Origin: a virus
Reading direction: 5' to 3' (one strand)
DNA length: 64,000 nt
IMG/VR virus record: IMGVR_UViG_3300008108_007691
Location: 1-64,000 of that record
Shown here piece by piece: positions 1 to 7,875 of this stretch. Position numbers and translations under genes: made by a program. How positions within the stretch are numbered: the first letter of the stretch is position 1; each line of letters begins with the position of its first letter. The notes under the pieces were generated by a model. The model was not told the DNA's origin and made no database searches. It worked only from the letters and a program-made list of their open reading frames with translations.

Positions 1-45
1 TTTATAATTTAATTTTTTTTATTATTTTCGTTTCTGCTTTAAAAT

Positions 46-453
46 ATGGAAAAGTTTATAATAATAAAACATTTTATAGGAGATAATATGACTCCTTATT
101 TGTGTTCTAGAAATATATTTTTAGATGATAAAATATTTTTCGAAGATGGTTCTGATAACACAATATTAGAGGGAATTGTTGATAATTTTAGTAGTGATAA
201 TCAATTTGTTAAGGTTATTCATAAAAATCAAATTATAGATGTAAAAGTTGAAAACTGTTTTTTTCCTATTATTGAGGTTTACAACGTCAATTTAGAATTA
301 GAGAATAAAATGGAAATTTCGAGAGATAAACTAGAGTTTTCGACTATATGTCCTGCTTGTGAAAAGAATTCTAGAGATCTTGAAAATTGTTTACATACAA
401 ACGAAAGTTGCTTAAAAAATAAAACCAAACCATACGCATTTATAAAACTTTAA
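46..453 (+). CDS. Hypothetical protein with Cys-rich C-terminus
   Basis: A 135-residue protein of unknown function. The first two thirds are charged and without membrane segments. The C-terminal 40 residues hold four cysteines, in CPAC and then C(6)H(4)C spacing, which could bind one zinc ion, though no named zinc finger is recognised. The ATG is the first in the frame, and the stop lies 2 nt before the OmpA-like gene, so the two are probably co-transcribed. The 45 nt upstream are A+T rich and contain TTTCGTTT 19 nt before the start, which resembles the downstream half of the promoter-like motif found elsewhere in the window; its upstream half is not present. Coding status is supported by length, tight packing and strand consistency only. 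Confidence 0.6.
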   Translation: MEKFIIIKHFIGDNMTPYLCSRNIFLDDKIFFEDGSDNTILEGIVDNFSSDNQFVKVIHKNQIIDVKVENCFFPIIEVYNVNLELENKMEISRDKLEFSTICPACEKNSRDLENCLHTNESCLKNKTKPYAFIKL

Positions 454-455
454 TC

Positions 456-1601
456 ATGAAAAAAACTATTATTACACTTGCTCTAACTTTATTTTGTTTA
501 GCAGGTATTGCTCAAACAAGAAAGCTCACCTTAAAAGATTTTAAAACTTGGTCTGTTCAAGGAAACATTAATTCCAATATTGGGAACGGAGATATTGCAA
601 AAAATACTCCATTTTATTCTAAAACATCCATGAATTTAGGATATGGATTAAGATTAAATAAATTTATTTCAAACAATTTTGTAGTAGCATTTGACTTGTA
701 TAATTCCAAACTATCTGGAGATGATGGAAAGTGGAGTTATGAAAGTAAAATAAACTATCAACCCTCAATTTTACTTATTGCTCAAACTGGCAATGTAAGA
801 TATTTTGATGAATTAAAAAACTTTCAACTTTATGGGTATTTAGGATATGGTGTGCTTAATTACACATCTCAATCACAAAATTCATTGCGACCAGAATTAA
901 ACACATCCTTCAAAGGTAATTATCAAGTAATTCCAGTTGGAGTAGGTATAAAATATCATATCGCTCCTGATTTTACTGCTAATTTAGAATACTCTTACAA
1001 TAGTGTTAATGGAGATAAATTAGATGGTTATGAAAATAGTTTGACTAACTATGATAATTACTCTAGATTTTCAATTGGTATTAGTTATTCAATTGGAAAG
1101 AGTTTTCATAGAGAGCTTGAATGGCATGATCCCAGACCAACTCCTTCAAGAATTCCAAATAGAGTTGATACTGTCGTAATCGTGCAAAAAATTCCAACTA
1201 CAGATTCTACTAAATTAGAATCACAAAATACAATCTCTAATTTAATGAATGATTCCATTAAAATGGATTCAATTACATTCTCTAATGCAAAAGTTACAAT
1301 CTATTATGATTTCAATAAACATAAATTACCCATTCTATATCATTACAAATTACAAAATATATCTTTAGAAGCCATAAATAGAAAAAATACAAGATTAGTA
1401 ATTGAATCTTTTACAGACACAATAGGAAGCCCAGAAAACAATAGAATTATTGTTGAGAGACGTTCCAATCAAATCATGGAATATTTAATAAATATTGGAG
1501 TACCCAAAGAATTAATTGATATCAAGCTTCACGATGAAAATGATGCAATAATGCCTACAGATGCAGAGAATAGAAAATCAATCGTATACTTAATTAAATA
1601 A
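456..1601 (+). CDS. OmpA-like outer-membrane protein
   Basis: A 381-residue secreted protein. Residues 1-20 form a signal peptide (MKKT, hydrophobic core LALTLFCLAG, AQ cleavage region). Residues about 25-215 alternate hydrophobic and polar positions with many aromatic residues and end in GISYSIG, as in an outer-membrane beta-barrel. A Pro-rich linker follows (HDPRPTPSRIPNR). Residues about 275-381 resemble the OmpA peptidoglycan-binding fold, with the recognisable FTDTIGSPENNRIIVERRSN segment (family pattern TD..G....N..LS.RRA) and a closing ENRKS. The architecture is that of Bacteroidetes OmpA-family porins. In a phage it is best seen as a moron that alters the infected-cell surface, for example for superinfection exclusion; that role is inferred. 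A strong terminator follows directly. Confidence 0.8.
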   Translation: MKKTIITLALTLFCLAGIAQTRKLTLKDFKTWSVQGNINSNIGNGDIAKNTPFYSKTSMNLGYGLRLNKFISNNFVVAFDLYNSKLSGDDGKWSYESKINYQPSILLIAQTGNVRYFDELKNFQLYGYLGYGVLNYTSQSQNSLRPELNTSFKGNYQVIPVGVGIKYHIAPDFTANLEYSYNSVNGDKLDGYENSLTNYDNYSRFSIGISYSIGKSFHRELEWHDPRPTPSRIPNRVDTVVIVQKIPTTDSTKLESQNTISNLMNDSIKMDSITFSNAKVTIYYDFNKHKLPILYHYKLQNISLEAINRKNTRLVIESFTDTIGSPENNRIIVERRSNQIMEYLINIGVPKELIDIKLHDENDAIMPTDAENRKSIVYLIK

Positions 1602-1617
1602 TATTTTAATTAAAATT

Positions 1618-1653
1618 AAAGGTCCCTCTATTTTTTTAGAGGGACTTTTTTTT
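1618..1653 (+). terminator. Rho-independent terminator after the OmpA-like gene
   Basis: An 8-bp perfect stem (GTCCCTCT at 1622-1629 with AGAGGGAC at 1638-1645), an 8-nt A/T loop and a run of eight T. It starts about 20 nt after the OmpA-like stop and ends the 46-1601 operon. Confidence 0.9.
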
Positions 1654-1698
1654 ATTATTTTTTTTTATTATTTTTACAAATCAAATATTTAATTAAAT

Positions 1699-2349
1699 AT
1701 GAATAACGATGGTATTTTAATAGGTTCTGAATCAGAACAGAGAGATGTAACTGATTTTAACCTCAGAACTAATCACATCAGTGAAGATGGTCTGATAAAG
1801 CACATTTCAGAAAATAATAAAGATTCTGAATTAGTTCTTCAAGGAGAATTTTTGTCTTTGAAAAAAATAAATAATTTTTTTTATACAGAAAGAAAAAACA
1901 TTGACTCTTTTGCATTTGTATTGTTTGCTAGAAACATTGACGATGAAAAAAGAATAGGCTTGGCTTATGATCATCAACCAAGTATAAATAAATCTATCAT
2001 AAAAGCTTTCACTAGTTCAATTAACAATGAATATGTGAATGACATCAGAGAATTGGTTATAAATGAAGTGAAAAAACAATCAGGATTTATTGTTGGTATT
2101 GATGAGATAGAATATCTTGGCAAATGTTTAGTATCCTCTAAAATGAGTGAATTTTGTCACCTTTTCGGAGTAGCTGTTGATAAACTGAGGCAAGTAAAGA
2201 GAGATGTGACCATTGGATATAAAATTAATTCCGGACATTACTGGTCTACTGTTGAAGAAATAAAAGATCTAGAGGACTGGAAAGCACAAATAATTGTTTA
2301 CAAAAGATTTTTAAATAAAAAGAATCAAATTTTAATTAAAAAGAAATAA
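1699..2349 (+). CDS. Hypothetical protein
   Basis: A 216-residue soluble protein that I do not recognise. It has no signal peptide, membrane segment or nucleotide-binding motif. The C-terminal third is basic and ends in a Lys-rich tail (NKKNQILIKKK). It is the first gene after a terminator, so a promoter should lie in the A/T-rich 1654-1698 stretch, but no clear consensus is seen there. The next gene starts 2 nt after its stop, which makes a shared transcript with the PcfJ-like gene likely. Confidence 0.6.
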   Translation: MNNDGILIGSESEQRDVTDFNLRTNHISEDGLIKHISENNKDSELVLQGEFLSLKKINNFFYTERKNIDSFAFVLFARNIDDEKRIGLAYDHQPSINKSIIKAFTSSINNEYVNDIRELVINEVKKQSGFIVGIDEIEYLGKCLVSSKMSEFCHLFGVAVDKLRQVKRDVTIGYKINSGHYWSTVEEIKDLEDWKAQIIVYKRFLNKKNQILIKKK

Positions 2350-2350
2350 T

Positions 2351-4036
2351 ATGACAGTTAATAATTTTAGTAAACAATCTATTTCCAGATTGGGGATTGA
2401 TGATTCTAAATCTGAACTAATTGAATTTCTTATTCAAAATGAAGGTTTAAATTCTTTCGACGAGACAGAACATTTTTATTATTGGTTCCATAAGGAAGAA
2501 AAAGTTTTAAGAGACAATTTCGGATTCCTTCAATATGATAAAAAACCTTTTATTTTTAATATCAACGAAAAGGAATTTGACCTTAATACCTTTGAAGGTA
2601 TAGCAAAACTTACAATAGAGGTAAAAAGCGAAAAAGAATTATCAAAAATTTTTAACGGTAATTTTAATCTTGGGAGACGTGAATTTTTTCTCAGGTACTC
2701 CAAAAAATACAATAAATTAGAGTATTATACGAACATAAGTTCTATAAGATGTGTCAAAAAAAGAGATTTGTGTTTAGTTCAACATATAAAACATAAGTAT
2801 TTTATGATTAATGAAAAAAACTTTGTTCTTTTCTACATTAATAATAATATGCCAAGATATGTCTCAAATAAGAACGCTGCGTTTCTAAACCCTTATAGTA
2901 GATATAATTATAATTTAGGAGATTATCAAAAATATGTTTATAAAATAAACAGAATGCTTTTATCCATTCACCAAAAATCCAAAGTATATAATGATAAAAA
3001 CTTCTTAAAAAGCGTTTTAGACATAAAGTACATCAGTAATAAATTTATGTTTAACTCAAATACTTTTGATGATGTTATAAACAAAATAACAAAAAATAGA
3101 CCTGTACCGAAAATTTTATTAGATAAATTTCCAAAAAGTGAGGTAGTATACTTATATAATATTATAGATTACGATGAGGTAGACAAAATAATAAAATTCA
3201 TTTATGAAAATCTAGAAATTTACAATGAAAAAGAGGAGAGAAACAAAAGAAATGATATAAGAAGCAAAGACCCTGTATATTTTGAAAACACAATTAGGTC
3301 TATAATTACAGATTATTTGTGTGTAAAGTTTGGCAGTCTAATCCCAGATAAAAACAAAAAAGAATTCATCAACCCATACATTGAAAATAGAAGTTTTTTG
3401 AATCAAATTCAACTTACTCCAACTATGTCCAATTCTCAAATTATTCATGATTATGTAAATATGTGTGAGATGCAGAATTTAAAATTGAATCTCAAAATAA
3501 AATCAGTGAATAGATTGACCCAAGAACATGACAGGATTGCTTTTAATATCACAGCAAAAAACATCCCAGAAATAAAAGTTTTCAAGAAATACCCCGATAT
3601 TAAATCAGAAGGAAATTTCGAAATTGAAAAAATATCTGATAAAAAAAGATTAATAATAGAATCTGAAATACAAAAACATTGTGTCAAGACTTACTCTAAT
3701 TCAATAAATTCAGGAAGATGCTGTATATACAGTTTTTTAGATCATAGAGACAATAAAAGGTATACTCTTGAAATACAAAAAAGATATGATGAAACTGATA
3801 AGCTAGTATTCATTTTAAACCAAATCAAAGGTAAATTTAATGCTAATCCAGAATCACATATTTTATTCGAGATTTATGGAATTTTATTAAGAAATAACAT
3901 TTTTCCGAATTTCGAGATGGCAAAAAAACAACACAAAGTTTTAAAAGAAAGTAAAAAGAAAAACAGTCCAAAAAATAATAATGAATCCTTTGATTTCCTC
4001 AACGATTTGAACAACAACGAAATTCTACCATTTTAA
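2351..4036 (+). CDS. PcfJ-like domain protein
   Basis: A 561-residue protein. The N-terminal 400 residues are Lys/Asn/Tyr-rich and unrecognised. Residues about 437-505 match the PcfJ pattern: HCVKTY, then an SG..C.YSF stretch, a YTLEI strand, and NQIKGKFNAN, which is the family's closing Q.kG..N element. PcfJ was named from the pCF10 conjugation region and is common in phages and mobile elements, but its biochemistry is unknown. A second, divergent PcfJ-like gene lies on the other strand at 11256-13241, so this phage carries two. The gene is packed between unknown small genes (2 nt and 1 nt gaps), which suggests a co-regulated cassette. The domain call is moderately firm, the function open. 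Confidence 0.65.
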   Translation: MTVNNFSKQSISRLGIDDSKSELIEFLIQNEGLNSFDETEHFYYWFHKEEKVLRDNFGFLQYDKKPFIFNINEKEFDLNTFEGIAKLTIEVKSEKELSKIFNGNFNLGRREFFLRYSKKYNKLEYYTNISSIRCVKKRDLCLVQHIKHKYFMINEKNFVLFYINNNMPRYVSNKNAAFLNPYSRYNYNLGDYQKYVYKINRMLLSIHQKSKVYNDKNFLKSVLDIKYISNKFMFNSNTFDDVINKITKNRPVPKILLDKFPKSEVVYLYNIIDYDEVDKIIKFIYENLEIYNEKEERNKRNDIRSKDPVYFENTIRSIITDYLCVKFGSLIPDKNKKEFINPYIENRSFLNQIQLTPTMSNSQIIHDYVNMCEMQNLKLNLKIKSVNRLTQEHDRIAFNITAKNIPEIKVFKKYPDIKSEGNFEIEKISDKKRLIIESEIQKHCVKTYSNSINSGRCCIYSFLDHRDNKRYTLEIQKRYDETDKLVFILNQIKGKFNANPESHILFEIYGILLRNNIFPNFEMAKKQHKVLKESKKKNSPKNNNESFDFLNDLNNNEILPF

Positions 4037-4037
4037 A

Positions 4038-4292
4038 ATGAACAACAAACCATTTATCAAATTAGGCAATAAATCATTCAATATTCATATGATTAGTTCT
4101 ATGACTCTTGAAGATGATGACTACACCGTAATACTGGATATCAATTTCGAATTAATTAAATTTAAATTTAAAACTGAAGATCAATACAACAGATTTAAGT
4201 CTTACATTAGACTTTTCTCAACTGAATTTGAATCAGAAGTAGAAATAATCAATGATTCTGATCAGCAAAAAAAATCATTACTCAAAGATTAA
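4038..4292 (+). CDS. Hypothetical protein
   Basis: An 84-residue acidic protein without recognised domains. The predicted pattern of short strands (FIKLGNKSFNI, DYTVILDINFELIKFKF) suggests a small beta-rich fold. The ATG lies 1 nt after the PcfJ-like stop, and the next gene's GTG lies 3 nt after this stop, so it belongs to the same operon. No function can be given. Confidence 0.55.
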   Translation: MNNKPFIKLGNKSFNIHMISSMTLEDDDYTVILDINFELIKFKFKTEDQYNRFKSYIRLFSTEFESEVEIINDSDQQKKSLLKD

Positions 4293-4295
4293 AAA

Positions 4296-4499
4296 GTGCC
4301 ACAATATACTAGGAAACACAGTAATTATTATGATAGAAAACCAATACTTCAATTTAAAATGAATGGAGAGTTTATTAAAGAATGGAAAAACTCACACGTC
4401 ATTCAAAGAGAGTTAGGTTTTGATAGAAATGCAATATTAAGATGTTGTAAAGGAAAGCAAAAAAAATCTTATTGGTTTATATGGAAATTCAAAGATTAA
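4296..4499 (+). CDS. Stand-alone NUMOD1-type DNA-binding protein
   Basis: A 67-residue protein starting at GTG. It is almost entirely one NUMOD1 unit: the strand pair ILQFKMNGEFIKEWKNS, then a helix-turn-helix-like VIQRELGFDRNAILRCCKG, then the typical aromatic close YWFIWKF. NUMOD1 modules are the specificity domains of GIY-YIG and HNH homing endonucleases. No nuclease domain is attached, so it is either a remnant of a homing endonuclease or a small DNA-binding protein. Upstream (3 nt) and downstream (1 nt) genes are tightly packed. The GTG start is chosen because no in-frame ATG precedes the conserved core. Confidence 0.65.
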   Translation: MPQYTRKHSNYYDRKPILQFKMNGEFIKEWKNSHVIQRELGFDRNAILRCCKGKQKKSYWFIWKFKD

Positions 4500-4500
4500 A

Positions 4501-4959
4501 ATGTCAATTAAGTTATTCACATATGATTTAAGGATTTATAAAAAAGCTAATCAGGAAATACAAAAGCAAATTAAAAAATATAACATTAGAATTCATAAGA
4601 AAAAATTTAGAACTAATGTTGGAAGAGCTTGGGTACATCTGAATTTGGTAAAAATTCCATTTATTTACGACATCGAATCTATATATATAATTTTTCATGA
4701 AATAGGTCACATAAGACATAATCATGATGATAAAAAATGGAATTACCTACAAGAACTTCAAGCTGAATCTTATGCTTTATCTCAGTTAAGAAAAATAGGT
4801 ATTAAACAACAATATCCATTAGAATATAAAGAGGTTCATGAAAGAGCAAAATATTATGTAATGACAAATATTCTTTATGATATTGAAATAGGATTGAAAG
4901 TCAAAGATATTAGCACTCAAGCTCTGAGGTTTTGTAATTTGAAAAAGACAAGAAAATGA
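4501..4959 (+). CDS. Putative zinc metallopeptidase (ImmA/IrrE-like)
   Basis: A 152-residue protein with a zincin motif HEIGH (residues about 63-67, in FHEIGHIRHNH) and a downstream glutamate in ELQAESYAL, 17-21 residues later, that could be the third zinc ligand. The arrangement and small size fit the ImmA/IrrE group, whose members cleave phage repressors or stress regulators; M78-like proteases also occur in phage anti-repression systems. The substrate is unknown and no cognate repressor is visible beside it. It overlaps the next gene by 4 nt (ATGA), which implies translational coupling. Confidence 0.65.
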   Translation: MSIKLFTYDLRIYKKANQEIQKQIKKYNIRIHKKKFRTNVGRAWVHLNLVKIPFIYDIESIYIIFHEIGHIRHNHDDKKWNYLQELQAESYALSQLRKIGIKQQYPLEYKEVHERAKYYVMTNILYDIEIGLKVKDISTQALRFCNLKKTRK

Positions 4960-5486
4960 AATTTACCAAAAAAAATAGATTTACAAACTTCAGAAAGAAT
5001 AAATTTTTTTTCTCCAATCACATAAATGAATTACTCAAAGACATAAGAAAAAAAGTAATTTATAGATCTTATTTGACAGCATCACCTTTAATAACTAATG
5101 ATAATAAAAATGATGTCCCAGAATTTTTTGATTGGAACATAAAAAAATTAGGAAAAAAAACAATCATTTTAGAAGGCAAAAAAATTATCAATGATTTTGA
5201 ATTTAAAAACAATCTACTCTATCTCTTAAGAAAGAGTGGGGTTGTTCTTTTATCTCTCAATAATTTAACCAACCAGAAGTATTCAGATGGCAAAAAAGAG
5301 ATAATTGAGTTATGGGGTTATAAAGCTAATTTATTTCTTAACTTGGTAGTAATTCAAAAAATATCTAGTGAAGAATTATTGGAAATTTGTACAGGAAATA
5401 TCAATGGTGAAAGAACTATTGAGCCGGAACCCCATGTAATTTATTGTGGTCCAGATGGCAAAATATTTGGATGGGATTTAGTCTAA
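4956..5486 (+). CDS. Hypothetical protein
   Basis: A 176-residue protein with a strongly basic N-terminus (Lys/Arg in about a third of the first 35 residues) and a mixed alpha/beta remainder ending in the glycine-rich CGPDGKIFGWDLV. No family is recognised. Its start overlaps the stop of the metallopeptidase gene (ATGA), so the two are probably translated together. It is the last gene before a promoter-like motif at 5501-5531. Confidence 0.55.
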   Translation: MKFTKKNRFTNFRKNKFFFSNHINELLKDIRKKVIYRSYLTASPLITNDNKNDVPEFFDWNIKKLGKKTIILEGKKIINDFEFKNNLLYLLRKSGVVLLSLNNLTNQKYSDGKKEIIELWGYKANLFLNLVVIQKISSEELLEICTGNINGERTIEPEPHVIYCGPDGKIFGWDLV

Positions 5487-5500
5487 TTTTTAATTTAAAA

Positions 5501-5531
5501 TGTAACTTTTTCATAGAAAATTCGTTTAAAT
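5501..5531 (+). promoter_or_regulatory. Candidate phage promoter (TGTAAC / TTCGTTTAAAT), site 1
   Basis: TGTAAC at 5501-5506 and TTCGTTTAAAT at 5521-5531, with 20 nt between element starts, 24 nt from the second element to the ATG at 5545. The same pair occurs at three other intergenic sites (8799-8830, 27870-27901, 61834-61864), always upstream of a gene and in its orientation. Promoter function is inferred. Confidence 0.55.
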
Positions 5532-5544
5532 TTAAAAAAAAGAT

Positions 5545-5958
5545 ATGAAAATTATTGAAGGGGTTTATATTTCTGAAATTTATTCTACACTTTTACAGAA
5601 AAATACTTTACAATTGAATAAATTTCTATCCCAACTTGACAAAGAAGACTGGGAATGTCTTTTTGAAGACAATGATGAAAATATTCTCCAAGATGTTCTG
5701 GAACAGTACCAAAATGGTACTCAGGTTGAATATTTTATCAAAAACTATCCAAACGTATTTATCTGTAAGGTTTATAAAGCAAGGTTTCATGATTTTAATC
5801 ACAATGAAATCGATTATGACTATAAAACCGATTATGATGATCTTTTTTTATTTTACAAATTTTCTACTAATATTGAATCATTGATTGGGCAGATAAACGA
5901 AGAGGTTGCAGAAATTATGCATGAAGAAATATTGAAAGAAAATAAATATAATCGATGA
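5545..5958 (+). CDS. Hypothetical acidic protein
   Basis: A 137-residue acidic protein without recognised domains, membrane segments or signal peptide. It is the first gene behind the candidate promoter at 5501-5531 and overlaps the IF-3 gene by 4 nt (ATGA), so it is probably translationally coupled to it. The coupling is the only hint about its role. A second ORF in another frame here is a shadow. Confidence 0.6.
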   Translation: MKIIEGVYISEIYSTLLQKNTLQLNKFLSQLDKEDWECLFEDNDENILQDVLEQYQNGTQVEYFIKNYPNVFICKVYKARFHDFNHNEIDYDYKTDYDDLFLFYKFSTNIESLIGQINEEVAEIMHEEILKENKYNR

Positions 5959-6494
5959 GTCAAAATCCCAATTTTCAAAGAAAAAGATTTACAAAAGAGC
6001 CTCTTTTTAAAATAAACCGGGCTATTACCTCACAAACAGTAAGAATAATAGGTGATGACATTGAAAGTAAAATAGTGTCATTACAAGAAGCTTTAAACAT
6101 ATCAGAACAACTTGGTCTTGATCTAGTTGAAATCAACAGCACTTCTAATCCAGTAATTTGTAAAGTATGTGACTATTCTAAATTTCTTTATGAAAAAAAG
6201 AAAAAAGATAAAGAAAAGAAAAACTCTAACAAACATACTTTAAAAGAAGTAAAGCTTGGTGCCCACATTCAACAACATGATGTTGATTTTAAATTAAAAA
6301 ATACAAGAAAATTTCTAGAACACGGTGATAAAGTTAAAGCTTATATACAATTTAAAGGAAGGGAAATAGTTTATAAAGAACAAGGAGAACTTATTCTACT
6401 TAAATTCATAGAATCGTTAAGCGATATAGGTAAACCAGAAAGCTTACCTAAATTAGAAGGTAAAAATATGTTTGTAATTATAACCCCCAAATAA
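5955..6494 (+). CDS. infC: Translation initiation factor IF-3
   Basis: A 179-residue protein that matches bacterial IF-3 over its whole length. The N-domain is present (residues about 10-75: KINRAI, RIIGDD, ALNISEQLGLDLVEI, CDYSKF), then a Lys-rich interdomain helix (EKKKKDKEKKN), then the C-domain (LKEVKL, HDVDFKLKNTRKFL, GDKVKAYIQFKGREI, LPKLEGKNMFVI). IF-3 binds the 30S subunit, checks the start codon and keeps subunits apart. Both domains appear intact, so a functional factor that biases host ribosomes to phage messages is plausible. IF-3 has been reported in some huge phages. The start overlaps the upstream stop (ATGA), and a terminator overlaps the stop codon. Confidence 0.95.
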   Translation: MSQNPNFQRKRFTKEPLFKINRAITSQTVRIIGDDIESKIVSLQEALNISEQLGLDLVEINSTSNPVICKVCDYSKFLYEKKKKDKEKKNSNKHTLKEVKLGAHIQQHDVDFKLKNTRKFLEHGDKVKAYIQFKGREIVYKEQGELILLKFIESLSDIGKPESLPKLEGKNMFVIITPK

Positions 6495-6511
6495 TTGGGG
6501 GTTTTGTTTTT
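6482..6511 (+). terminator. Rho-independent terminator at the end of IF-3
   Basis: A perfect 9-bp stem AACCCCCAA (6482-6490) / TTGGGGGTT (6495-6503) with loop ATAA, followed by TTTTGTTTTT. The IF-3 stop codon (6492-6494) lies in the loop. Confidence 0.9.
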
Positions 6512-6534
6512 CAAAACATTTTTACTTATCTTTA
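6503..6534 (+). promoter_or_regulatory. Probable Bacteroidetes-type promoter
   Basis: TTTG at 6503-6506, a 20-nt spacer, and TATCTTTA at 6527-6534, one base from the Bacteroidetes -7 consensus TAnnTTTG. It lies between the IF-3 terminator and the ATG at 6553, where a new promoter is needed. Confidence 0.45.
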
Positions 6535-6552
6535 TTTTTCAAAAATTTATTT

Positions 6553-6834
6553 ATGCCATTTTTAAATGAACTTTTATCCGATAGCATCAATTTACAAGCT
6601 ATTTATGATAAATATCCAGACGAAGAATTTCTTTCTGCAGATGGTTTTGAGAGAGCGATACTAGGTGTTGATGATGATAAAATGATTATAATATATTCTA
6701 CAAAAAAGGTTTTATCCATTTTAATGGAAGATGATGAAATGGAATATGAAGATGCTTTGGAACATTTTTACTATAATATAAAAGGTGCTTATATGGGAGA
6801 AAAAACTCCTATATTTGTCGACGATATTTTCTAA
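6553..6834 (+). CDS. Hypothetical acidic protein
   Basis: A 93-residue, very acidic protein (many Asp/Glu, for example SILMEDDEMEYEDALEHF). No domain is recognised. Small acidic phage proteins often act as inhibitors of host DNA-binding proteins, but nothing here shows that. It follows a terminator and a likely promoter and is 5 nt from the next gene. Confidence 0.6.
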   Translation: MPFLNELLSDSINLQAIYDKYPDEEFLSADGFERAILGVDDDKMIIIYSTKKVLSILMEDDEMEYEDALEHFYYNIKGAYMGEKTPIFVDDIF

Positions 6835-6839
6835 GACAC

Positions 6840-7187
6840 ATGTATAACTGGGATTTTAGTTTTAAAAAAGAAAACTGTTTGTATAGCACTCAGACAGATT
6901 GGAACAAAACATTAATCTATAAATTAAATGAGTTCGTAGAAAGGTTTAATATCAAAGAAAGTCCAATACTGATTGAGTCTCCAAAAAAATATTTTGATAT
7001 TTTCAACAGTATAGTTTATTTTGATAAGAACACTGGAATGATTGGAACCAAATACAAAATAGTTTTTCATCCTGACAATTCTGATAATTGCCTGAGATTT
7101 GAAGGTGGGAAAAAGAAATTCTTAATTAAGAATTTCAAAAAAGAACTTTATAATAACTTAAATAAAAATGATATTAACAGGTATTAA
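6840..7187 (+). CDS. Hypothetical protein
   Basis: A 115-residue protein of unknown function, Lys/Asn/Phe-rich with no motif that I recognise. The ATG is 5 nt after the previous stop. Its 3' end overlaps the next ORF by 20 nt in another frame, which suggests coupling or that the next gene's start is slightly downstream. Confidence 0.5.
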   Translation: MYNWDFSFKKENCLYSTQTDWNKTLIYKLNEFVERFNIKESPILIESPKKYFDIFNSIVYFDKNTGMIGTKYKIVFHPDNSDNCLRFEGGKKKFLIKNFKKELYNNLNKNDINRY

Positions 7188-7875
7188 TATAAGAAGTGGT
7201 CTTGAATTGGAGGTTCCGGTTGCTGACATATTTAATGTTAATGTAGCACCAGATGGAAACATACTTGCTAAACAATTTTATAATTCAAAAGACAGAAAAG
7301 ACAAAAAGCTTCTCAAAGAAATTACAGCACTATTAGACAATGATCAATTTGTTTGCTACAACGATCTTAAAATAAATCATAAATTAAGTGATACATTGAA
7401 TTGCTATGTTTATGATTCATATTTTATTTATGAGGATGATAAACAAAATAATAAAATCGAAATAACTAAGACTGTTGAACTTTTATTTGTAAACACTGAG
7501 CTATTAAATTTTGAACAATTTTGTTCCAATGTAATGCTTGCTCAATCTTATTCTGGAAATTTTGTGCGTCCGGAATTCAACTACCCATTCATTGGAGTAG
7601 GGAATTTTGATTTAGACGATTATATTCAATTACATCCATTGTGTGCTTACTCTAATTTAAATTTAGTAAGTTTCTTTATTTATCATAAAAAAATATTATC
7701 TTCTATAGGATATTTCATTTGTGGACTATTTGAAAACGATATTAAAGAGCAGAAAAAATATATATCAGACAAAGAATATAAGGAACTTTTATCATTAGTG
7801 AGAAAACATAAGAGAAACCTCTTAAATGCTTTCAAAGACCTAGATAACGAAAATTCAGGATTAGATTTTATTTAA
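7168..7875 (+). CDS. Hypothetical protein
   Basis: A 235-residue protein, mixed alpha/beta, without recognised domain. The N-terminus (TGINIRSGLELEVPVADIF) is beta-rich, and the C-terminus holds a basic helix (SLVRKHKRNLLNAF). The ATG at 7168 overlaps the preceding gene by 20 nt; no closer in-frame ATG preserves the N-terminal strands. The stop overlaps by 4 nt the stop of the convergent RadA-like gene, with no room for a terminator between them. Confidence 0.55.
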   Translation: MILTGINIRSGLELEVPVADIFNVNVAPDGNILAKQFYNSKDRKDKKLLKEITALLDNDQFVCYNDLKINHKLSDTLNCYVYDSYFIYEDDKQNNKIEITKTVELLFVNTELLNFEQFCSNVMLAQSYSGNFVRPEFNYPFIGVGNFDLDDYIQLHPLCAYSNLNLVSFFIYHKKILSSIGYFICGLFENDIKEQKKYISDKEYKELLSLVRKHKRNLLNAFKDLDNENSGLDFI

